The position numbers and the translations under genes are program-made. Below are positions 30,902 through 38,122 of a stretch of 38,122 nt of DNA, piece after piece. The notes below the pieces were generated by a model, which saw only the letters and a program-made list of their open reading frames with translations, did not search any database and was not told the DNA's origin. Source of the DNA: Solobacterium sp. (GTDB taxonomy: Bacteria; Bacillota_I; Bacilli_A; Erysipelotrichales; Erysipelotrichaceae); NCBI GenBank assembly GCA_017539385.1, contig JAFYHC010000110.1, positions 1 to 38,122 of the forward strand, read 5' to 3'. Within the stretch, counting starts at the first letter, position 1, and each line of letters begins with the position of its first letter.

Positions 30902-33900
30902 ATGTTTCGCAATATTGTCAAAAGGTGTATGAAACTGGTGATCATCTGTATGATGATCATCGGCGTTCTTCCTGCTGCAGCGGTTCCGGTACATGCGGAC
31001 GATCTGGATCTTGGCATCAGCGGCCTCTCTGTCAGCTATGATGCCGGCACATGGACGGCTTCCGGGAAAAGTCTGAGCGGATCAGCGACCGGGAAAGCAG
31101 CTGGTACCTGTGACAGTGCATCCTCTTTGACATCCACGCTGACATTCAAGAACGCCCGTGCATCTGCTGCACAGCTGTCTTTTGATTATGCCAAACCGGT
31201 GCTTGCGGCAGGGGGCTCTGTAACGATCGATGGCACAGCTGTTACCGCAGCCGGCAGTTTTGTCAAAGAAGTACCGGCAAACGGAACAGTCACAGTCGTG
31301 ATCTATTCGGGCAATGCCGGTGCCAATACATCTTCTGTAAATCTTACAAATATTTCCCTTATTACCTCCGGGTCTGTGACAACAACGTTTGAAATGCCGC
31401 AGGGAAGCGGAACGTATACGGTCGATGGGAATGCAATTACAGCGTCCACCCAGATCACAAGAAATTCCACCGAAGCCTATACCCTGACTGCTCAGCCTGC
31501 CAGCGGCTATAAGCTGGAAGGCTGGTATTCAGCCACAAAGGATGCTTTCCTGAGCACAGATACAGTATGGAAAGCCTATTTTGATACACCACAGACCATT
31601 TATCCGGTATTCATTCCTTCGGACTGTCCGGTGTGGGATGTCTTTGGCAAGTGGTTTACCGACCTGAATGAAGCCATTGCCTATGCTAATACAAGCAAAA
31701 CAGAAAAGATCACACTGGTGGTCAATGGTACGCTGTCTGCCGGTACATATACGATTCCTTCCGGCAAAAGCGTACTAATCCCCTATGACAATGCGTCCAC
31801 ACTGATCAAAGAGTCACCCGTTCTGGTGACAAGCACGGTACCTACTGTACCATCCGCATACAGGACCCTGACACTTGGCTCAGGTGCAGAGATCATCGTG
31901 AATGGAAATCTCTCTGTCGGCGGCCGGCAGAATTCCCATAATAACGGCTATACCGGTGCCAATACCGGATTCTTTGGCTGGATTTCCATGAAACAGGGCA
32001 GTTCGATCACGCTGAACAGCGGCTCGAACCTGTACTGCTGGGGATATATCACCGGTGCCGGCACCGTTACAGCAAACGCCGGTTCCAAGGTATACGAACC
32101 GTTCTCCATCTGTGATATCCGCGGCGGCTCTGCAACATCCAGCATGAATAATAATGAGCAGAAGGTCTTCCCGGTATCCCAGTATTATGTACAGAATATC
32201 GAATCTTCTCTGACCATCGTTTCCGGTGCCTCTCTGAACGTTGTCGCAACCGCGACGGTACAGGGAATGACAGAGACCCCAAGGATCACCTTTGTCGGCT
32301 CCTCCGGTGCCTTATTTACGCTTGGTTCCGGCACTTCCTTTGCCATGCGGTACGATCCTTCTGCAGACCGGAATTACTATGATCTTTACGGAAATGCTTC
32401 TTTGAACAGTTTCAGCATGAATGTGGGCATCTCCATCAACAGCCGGAACTATGTTCTTCCCTTAATGGAAAATACAACGATCCGCTTCCACTCCGGAACA
32501 ACGACCTGCAATCAGGATATTTGCCTGATCCCTGGATTTGAGGCAGAGATCGACCAGGGTGCTGTTCTCAAGATCGCATCCGGTTCTTCTGCGTATGTAT
32601 ATGACCGTGAACAGTGGGTCGGCAAGAAGTTCCTGTATCCGAATTCCGACTTCCGCAACAGTTACTATTCCCCGACCCGTGCAAATGCCAATAAGTTCTC
32701 AGCAGCGAAAATGGTCGATGCAAAGCTCGATGTCAACGGCACACTGGACGCCGCAGGCAGTCTCTATACGACCGAAGGCGGTGCAGACATCGTATCCACA
32801 CAAGGGACCGGCTCCGTCGTATTTACCAATACAACCGCAGCTTCTTCGACCTATCAGGCAACGCAAAGCGGTACAACGATCAGTTATACCGAGCTGCCCG
32901 TTACTTCTGCTGTATTGCATAACGGAAGCCGGTATGCCGGTACAGATGAGGAATACACCATCACATCCGGCAGTGCCAAAGGCGATGTCTATACCTATGA
33001 TGCAGAACTGCAGAAATGGGGCATCTATACCAATTACACCGTTACATTTGATGATGATAACGGCAATGTCTCCACTGCAGAAGTCATCAGCGGACATACT
33101 GTCACAAAACCGGAAGACCCGGAAAAAGAAGGCTATTACTTTGCCGGCTGGTTCAATGGCGATACGGAATATGACTTCACACAGCCGGTAACCGGTGATC
33201 TTACACTGAAAGCAAAGTGGGAGAAGCTGACCTATGTCCTGAAAGAATGGAAATGGAGTGCTGATTACAGTGCTGCTTCAGCAGTCTTTGTCAGTGAACA
33301 GGATGATTCCCTGATTGAAGAAATCCCGGCAGAGATCACAAGTGAAATCACAGAAGCAGATTGTGAAACAGACGGAGCCGCAGTCTACACTGCCACAGTC
33401 ACATTCAATGGCAATACCTATACCGATGTAAAAGAACAGGTCATCCCAGCCATTGGTCATTCCTATGGAATGCCGCGGTACACCTGGTCCAATGATAATT
33501 CCACTGTGACTGCATCTGCTGTATGTGCACATGATGAAACCCATATCCTGAGTGAAACCGTAGAGACAGCCTCCGAAATCACAGTTGAACCACTCTGTGA
33601 AACACCTGGTGAACAGCGCTTCACCGCAGTATTTGAACATGCATTGTTCGAAACACAGACAAAGACCATCGTTCTGGAAGCACTTGGCCATGAATGGAGC
33701 GAATGGACAGTTGTTATTGAAGCAACCGAAGAAGCATCCGGACTTGAGGAAAGAGTCTGTACAAGATGCGGTGAGAAAGAAATACGGGAGATTCCCGCTC
33801 TTGGACATACCCATCGGATGGTTCATACAGAGGCAAAAGATCCCACATGTGAAGAAGATGGAAACAGTGAATACTGGACATGTGAAAAGTGCGGAAGACA

Positions 33901-36900
33901 TTACGCAGATGAAAACGGTGATACGGAGATCGAAGCAGACAGCTGGATCATCAAGGCACTTGGTCATGACTACGGCGATGCGGAATATGCATGGTCAGAT
34001 GACTATGCATCTGTAACTGCATCGGCAGTATGCAAACGCGACTCTGCGCATGTTCTTACAGAGACCGTCAATACCACATCCACAACGATACCGCCAACCT
34101 GTGAAATATCAGGAAATACCACCTATTCCGCTGTATTCACAAATGAACTGTTCACTCCGCAGTCGAAAGTAGTTGAGATCCCGGCCCTTGGTCATAAGTA
34201 TGGTGAACCGACATACGAATGGTCTGATGACAACAGTACAGTAACTGCCACAGCTGTCTGCGAACATGATGCTTCACATGTGATTACTGAGACAGTAAAT
34301 ACAACAGTCAAAACAACAGAACCAACCTGTGAGACTGCCGGCAGTTCCACTTACACTGCAACGTTTATCAATAAAGAATTCGAGACACAGACCAGGACTA
34401 TTGAAATTCCGGCACTTGGACATAAGTATGGTGAACCAACATATGAATGGTCTGAGGACAACAGCAGTGTGACTGCCAAAGCAGTCTGCGAACATGATTC
34501 AAGTCATATGATTACAGAGACTGTGAAGACTACCGTCAAGACAGTCAACGCGACATGTGAAACAGCAGGAAGCACGACTTACACTGCCACGTTCACGAAC
34601 GAACTGTTCAGCGAGCAGACAAAGACAGTTGAAATCCCTGCACTCGGACATAAGTATAGTGAACCGACATATGAATGGGCAGCGGATAACAGCAGCGTAA
34701 CGGCGAAAGCAATCTGCGAACATGATGCATCTCATGTCATTACAGAGACTGTGAAGACAACTGTTAAGACAGTTGACGCAACATGCGAAACAGCAGGAAG
34801 CACAACATACACAGCTGCATTCACAAATGAATTGTTCTCTGAGCAGACGAGAGTCGTTGAGATCCCGGCATTGGGTCACGAATATGGTGAGCCGGTATAT
34901 GAATGGGCAGAAGATTACAGCACAGTTACTGCGAAGGCAATCTGTAAACATGATGAATCGCATGTGATCTCTGAAACCGTCAAAACAACAGTAAAAACAA
35001 CAGAACCGACATGTGAGACAGCAGGAAGCAAAACCTATACTGCAGCGTTTACAAACAAGAAGTTCTATACGCAGACAAAGACGATTGAGATCCCGGCACT
35101 TGGTCATAAGTATGATGAGCCGACCTATGAGTGGTCTGAGGATAACAGCAGCGTGATTGCGAAGGCAGTCTGCGAACATGATGTAAGTCATGTCATTACT
35201 GAAACAGTGAAGACTACTGTCAAGACCGTTGACGCAACCTGTGAAGAAACAGGCAGCACAACTTATACCGCCACATTCACCAACGAACTGTTCTCTGAAC
35301 AGACAAAAGTCATCGAGATTCCTGCACTTGGTCATGAGTGGCAGAATCCGATATGGACATGGGCAGAAGACTTCAGCAAAGCATCTGTCACATTTACCTG
35401 TTCACATGATGCGGCACATACAAAGACCATTGATGCAGTGATCACGAAAGAAACCGACGCAGCAAGCTGTGAAGAACCAGGCTTAGTCACATATACTGCG
35501 AAAGCAGTCCTGGAAGGGACAGAGTATACCGATATTAAAGAAGTATATGTGGAAGCAGTTGGACATGCATGGGGCGAACCAGTATATGAATGGTCCGCAG
35601 ACAATCGTTCTGTAACTGCCGCAGTAGTTTGTAAGAATGATGCTTCACACAAAGTCACAGAGACAGTACAGACAACTGTCAAGACAGTCGATGCAACATG
35701 TGAAGAAGCAGGCAGCACAACCTACACCGCAACATTCACAAACGAATTGTTCTCTGAGCAGACGATAGTTATTGAAATCCCTGCGACAGGTCATAAGTAT
35801 GGTGAACCGACTTATGAATGGTCTGCGGACAACAGCAGTGTTACTGCCAAAGCAATCTGTGAACATGATGCAGATCATGTGATCACAGAGACTGTACAAA
35901 CAACTGTCACAACAGTCGATGCAACATGCGAAATCGCGGGAAGCACAACATACACAGCTACATTTACAAACGAATTGTTCTCTGAGCAGACCAAAGTCGT
36001 TGAGATTCCTGCACTTGGACATAAATACGGTGAACCGACATATGAGTGGGCGGAAGACAACAGCAGTGTAACGGCAAAGGCTATCTGCGAACATGATGCA
36101 AACCACGTCATCACAGAAACTGTGAAGACAACCGTCAAGATAGTCGACGCAACATGCGAAATCGCGGGAAGTACGACTTACACAGCCACATTCTCCAATG
36201 CCCTGTTCAGTGAACAGACAAAGACTGTTGAGATCCCTGCACTCGGTCATAAGTATGGTGAACCGACATATGAGTGGGCAGAAGATAACAGCAGTGTGAC
36301 TGCCAAAGCAATCTGCGAACATGACGCTAGCCATGTGATCACAGAAACTGTACAGACAACATCCGAAACGATTCCAGCAACGGAATATGAGGATGGAAGT
36401 ACAACATATACAGCTGTATTCACCAACGAACTGTTCGAGACACAGACAAAAGTCATCGTCATTCCTGCAACAGGACCGCAGACGATCCATGTGACGGGAG
36501 TGGAACTGAATAAGACGGAACTGACACTGAGAGTCGGAAACAGTGAAACACTGATCGCAACCGTATTACCGGAAGATGCAGAAGACAAGAGCGTCACATG
36601 GTCTTCCAGTGATGAAGCAATAGCGACTGTAGACAGCAATGGCAAAGTCACAGCAGTGGCAGACAAGGGAATCGAAGATCCTTCCAAAGCTGTCATTACG
36701 GTTACGACAAATGACGGCAATTACACTGCAGAATGTATCGTAACAGTCGAAGATCCGATCAATGCATTTGTCAGAAGACTGTATGATCTGTGCTTCGGAC
36801 GCAAGGCTGATACAGGCGGATTCCGGACATGGACAAACGCATTAAGAAACAAAGAGAAGACTGCGGCACAGGTGATCATCGGATTCTTTGAAAGCAAAGA

Positions 36901-37495
36901 GATGACACAGATGAATCTGAGCGATGCAGAGTATGTGGAACGGTGCTACAGAGTGATGATGGACCGTGCAAGTGATGCAGGGGGAAAGAAGAACTGGATG
37001 GAAGCACTGGATGCCGGATGTACAAAGCGTGCAGTACTGCGTGGATTTGTCGGAAGTGCAGAGTTCAGTAAGATCTGTGAAGAATATGGCATCGTACGCG
37101 GAGAGATCACGGTAAGTGAATGGAGAGATCAGAATCTCGGCATTACGAAGTTTGTGGCAAGATGCTACAAAGAAGTACTTGGCAGAAAAGCAGAAGTGGG
37201 CGGACTGAATAACTGGTGCAGGAAGATCCTGACGGCATCGAATAAGAAGCAGGCAGCGGTCGATACAGCAACGAATGGGTTCTTCCACAGTCCGGAGTAT
37301 CTGAATAAGAAAACGTTGAATGAGCAGTATGTGACAACACTGTATAAGACGTTCCTGGGAAGAGAACCGGATCCGTCGGGCTACAGAAACTGGCTGAACA
37401 AACTGAAAGCCGGAGCGAGCCGTGACAGTGTCATGCTTGGTTTCTCCAACAGTACTGAGTTTGCAAAGATCATGGAGTCATACGGAATCCGTTAA
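30902..37495 (+). CDS. Giant secreted repeat protein with DUF4214 end
   Basis: The 2197-residue protein has a signal peptide (about 1-32, ending VHA before DDLDL). Residues 33-700 are Ser/Thr/Gly-rich with short repeating strands, suggesting a beta-helix or adhesin stalk. An InlB-type (Listeria-Bacteroides) repeat follows at about 710-774, recognised by GYYFAGWFNGDTEYDF and the closing LTLKAKWEK. Residues 776-1858 hold about 13 copies of a 76-residue unit plus two short ones. A Big_2 immunoglobulin-like domain lies at about 1860-1950. Four helical DUF4214-type units finish the protein (FVRRLYDLCFGRKADTGG is the first). There is no LPXTG sorting signal, so attachment may rest on the DUF4214 part. 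GGGGG precedes the ATG. It probably acts in adhesion or wall structure. Confidence 0.88.
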   Translation: MFRNIVKRCMKLVIICMMIIGVLPAAAVPVHADDLDLGISGLSVSYDAGTWTASGKSLSGSATGKAAGTCDSASSLTSTLTFKNARASAAQLSFDYAKPVLAAGGSVTIDGTAVTAAGSFVKEVPANGTVTVVIYSGNAGANTSSVNLTNISLITSGSVTTTFEMPQGSGTYTVDGNAITASTQITRNSTEAYTLTAQPASGYKLEGWYSATKDAFLSTDTVWKAYFDTPQTIYPVFIPSDCPVWDVFGKWFTDLNEAIAYANTSKTEKITLVVNGTLSAGTYTIPSGKSVLIPYDNASTLIKESPVLVTSTVPTVPSAYRTLTLGSGAEIIVNGNLSVGGRQNSHNNGYTGANTGFFGWISMKQGSSITLNSGSNLYCWGYITGAGTVTANAGSKVYEPFSICDIRGGSATSSMNNNEQKVFPVSQYYVQNIESSLTIVSGASLNVVATATVQGMTETPRITFVGSSGALFTLGSGTSFAMRYDPSADRNYYDLYGNASLNSFSMNVGISINSRNYVLPLMENTTIRFHSGTTTCNQDICLIPGFEAEIDQGAVLKIASGSSAYVYDREQWVGKKFLYPNSDFRNSYYSPTRANANKFSAAKMVDAKLDVNGTLDAAGSLYTTEGGADIVSTQGTGSVVFTNTTAASSTYQATQSGTTISYTELPVTSAVLHNGSRYAGTDEEYTITSGSAKGDVYTYDAELQKWGIYTNYTVTFDDDNGNVSTAEVISGHTVTKPEDPEKEGYYFAGWFNGDTEYDFTQPVTGDLTLKAKWEKLTYVLKEWKWSADYSAASAVFVSEQDDSLIEEIPAEITSEITEADCETDGAAVYTATVTFNGNTYTDVKEQVIPAIGHSYGMPRYTWSNDNSTVTASAVCAHDETHILSETVETASEITVEPLCETPGEQRFTAVFEHALFETQTKTIVLEALGHEWSEWTVVIEATEEASGLEERVCTRCGEKEIREIPALGHTHRMVHTEAKDPTCEEDGNSEYWTCEKCGRHYADENGDTEIEADSWIIKALGHDYGDAEYAWSDDYASVTASAVCKRDSAHVLTETVNTTSTTIPPTCEISGNTTYSAVFTNELFTPQSKVVEIPALGHKYGEPTYEWSDDNSTVTATAVCEHDASHVITETVNTTVKTTEPTCETAGSSTYTATFINKEFETQTRTIEIPALGHKYGEPTYEWSEDNSSVTAKAVCEHDSSHMITETVKTTVKTVNATCETAGSTTYTATFTNELFSEQTKTVEIPALGHKYSEPTYEWAADNSSVTAKAICEHDASHVITETVKTTVKTVDATCETAGSTTYTAAFTNELFSEQTRVVEIPALGHEYGEPVYEWAEDYSTVTAKAICKHDESHVISETVKTTVKTTEPTCETAGSKTYTAAFTNKKFYTQTKTIEIPALGHKYDEPTYEWSEDNSSVIAKAVCEHDVSHVITETVKTTVKTVDATCEETGSTTYTATFTNELFSEQTKVIEIPALGHEWQNPIWTWAEDFSKASVTFTCSHDAAHTKTIDAVITKETDAASCEEPGLVTYTAKAVLEGTEYTDIKEVYVEAVGHAWGEPVYEWSADNRSVTAAVVCKNDASHKVTETVQTTVKTVDATCEEAGSTTYTATFTNELFSEQTIVIEIPATGHKYGEPTYEWSADNSSVTAKAICEHDADHVITETVQTTVTTVDATCEIAGSTTYTATFTNELFSEQTKVVEIPALGHKYGEPTYEWAEDNSSVTAKAICEHDANHVITETVKTTVKIVDATCEIAGSTTYTATFSNALFSEQTKTVEIPALGHKYGEPTYEWAEDNSSVTAKAICEHDASHVITETVQTTSETIPATEYEDGSTTYTAVFTNELFETQTKVIVIPATGPQTIHVTGVELNKTELTLRVGNSETLIATVLPEDAEDKSVTWSSSDEAIATVDSNGKVTAVADKGIEDPSKAVITVTTNDGNYTAECIVTVEDPINAFVRRLYDLCFGRKADTGGFRTWTNALRNKEKTAAQVIIGFFESKEMTQMNLSDAEYVERCYRVMMDRASDAGGKKNWMEALDAGCTKRAVLRGFVGSAEFSKICEEYGIVRGEITVSEWRDQNLGITKFVARCYKEVLGRKAEVGGLNNWCRKILTASNKKQAAVDTATNGFFHSPEYLNKKTLNEQYVTTLYKTFLGREPDPSGYRNWLNKLKAGASRDSVMLGFSNSTEFAKIMESYGIR
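33965..36475 (+). repeat. Eleven tandem 228-bp coding repeats
   Basis: Units start at 33965, 34193, 34421, 34649, 34877, 35105, 35333, 35564, 35792, 36020 and 36248. All are 228 bases except the seventh, which is 231 and divergent in sequence. Each encodes a unit beginning HKYGEPTYEW and ending with EIPALG. Two Cys and three His per unit stay in place in most copies (near residues 23 and 46, and 1, 25 and 29). More divergent relatives lie upstream at 33229-33964. Confidence 0.93.
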
Positions 37496-37555
37496 ATAGA
37501 GATTTGTATAATTTCTGTGAAACGTGATGTGCGGATAAGTGTTTGAAAAATCCCG

Positions 37556-37564
37556 TGCTATACT
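37556..37564 (+). promoter_or_regulatory. Extended -10 before the last gene
   Basis: TGCTATACT is a TG-extended -10 element 28 bases before ATG 37593. No good -35 is seen at 17 bases. Confidence 0.5.
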
Positions 37565-37592
37565 TAAATTGTTAATCATTCAAGGGGGAATC

Positions 37593-38122
37593 ATGAAAAA
37601 ACAATTTGCTAAGATCCTAAAGGTTTTCCTCGCATTTGTACTGGGTTTTGGCGTGATGCCAAAAGGTATTTATGCGGAAGAAAACGCAGAAGACTACAAG
37701 TTTATTGTAGAAGTATCTTCAGAAGACAGTACCGGAAAGAAGAACGCAGTAACTGCTACGGTATATCCGGATTACAGAGCAGAACTGGTCATTGATGAAG
37801 GCAATGTCAATAAGAGTAATGTGACTGTAGGACTCTGGATGAAGAATGTCGCAAGCCTTGGTGTAGATGGTGAAAGACGTTATGAAAGAACCATTCAGAC
37901 CGGAATGACACCGGGGGATGTATCGCTGGATACCGTTGTAGGACTGTTCTCCGGATTGAAGAATGGCACCGTGATCGGAAAGGTGGACGATAAGTCTGTT
38001 ACCTATGCGCTCACAAATGAAGGCCGTGTGATCAAGGGAACACCGGACAGCACAGCGAATGCATCGTCTGTATGGCATGGCATCGTCAACAGTGAGAATG
38101 TCACAGCAGGAACACAGGCAGA
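37593..38122 (+). CDS. Secreted protein, N-terminal part
   Basis: The frame starts at ATG 37593, five bases after the AAGGGGG ribosome binding site at 37582-37588, and is open to the window end (176 codons seen), so the C-terminus is missing. It begins MKKQFAKILKVFLAFVLGFG and has a signal peptide cleaved after about IYA, before EENAED. The mature part is rich in Val, Thr, Asn and Asp with alternating strands, including YRAELVIDEGNVNKS, and looks like an extracellular beta domain. I do not recognise a family. The strong similarity of its ribosome binding site and signal to the preceding giant gene suggests another member of the same surface protein set. Confidence 0.85.
   Translation, partial: MKKQFAKILKVFLAFVLGFGVMPKGIYAEENAEDYKFIVEVSSEDSTGKKNAVTATVYPDYRAELVIDEGNVNKSNVTVGLWMKNVASLGVDGERRYERTIQTGMTPGDVSLDTVVGLFSGLKNGTVIGKVDDKSVTYALTNEGRVIKGTPDSTANASSVWHGIVNSENVTAGTQA

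Noticed and set aside
33965..36475. CRISPR-like or satellite DNA array
   Set aside because: The 228-base period is a multiple of three, lies in one open frame and keeps protein rather than DNA identity.
34499..36490. Cys-rich minus-strand frames opposite the repeat array
   Set aside because: The apparent Cys-rich repeats simply mirror the 228-bp coding repeats of the giant gene; no start signals.

Overview
The window looks like chromosome of an anaerobic, low-to-mid GC Gram-positive bacterium (Bacillota). The gene content fits the Erysipelotrichaceae best: strong GGAGG ribosome binding sites, an Rnf complex in the clostridial C-D-G-E-A-B order, and large secreted proteins ending in DUF4214-type repeats. 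The family assignment is inference from gene content; no rRNA, tRNA, CRISPR array or intact mobile element was found.

Layout. 1-2303: the tail of a CPBP-type membrane protease, a gene-poor gap holding a decayed IS1595-like transposase start, a two-repeat YegP/DUF1508 protein and a membrane protein with an Asp/Tyr/Ser/Trp-rich tail. 2373-10976: the main metabolic locus, rnfC, a fused rnfD-rnfG, rnfE, rnfA, rnfB, nrfA, resB and ccsA. It encodes a ferredoxin-oxidising Rnf ion pump, a pentaheme ammonia-forming nitrite reductase and the System II machinery that attaches its hemes. A CcpA-type cre site overlaps the candidate promoter. 11009-15876: a tandem TIR-like protein, a eukaryote-type NADP isocitrate dehydrogenase, a zinc-ribbon membrane protein behind a MerR-style promoter, an SDR oxidoreductase and a small protein. 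16045-20364: cardiolipin synthase, a Cof-type HAD phosphatase and a GntR/ABC transporter operon. 20495-28823: a predicted nucleotidyltransferase, a D12 adenine methylase paired with a concanavalin-like protein, an MFS transporter, a nitroreductase/HAD pair, a cytoplasmic transglutaminase-like protein, an MBL hydrolase, a YhhN protein and a lipoprotein. 28868-30132: a TetR regulator divergent from an NTF2-like protein, with TGTCGA operator-like repeats between them. 30246-38122: an Lgt-like membrane protein, a 2197-residue secreted repeat protein and the start of another secreted protein.

How it may work together. The strongest system-level reading is that Rnf moves electrons from reduced ferredoxin through covalently bound flavins to the outer face of the membrane, where NrfA reduces nitrite to ammonium. 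No NrfH or other quinol-oxidising cytochrome gene lies in the locus, so a direct Rnf-to-NrfA route is a testable possibility. The two-gene Lgt-like/giant surface protein unit and the orphan tandem-TIR protein are the next most interesting items.
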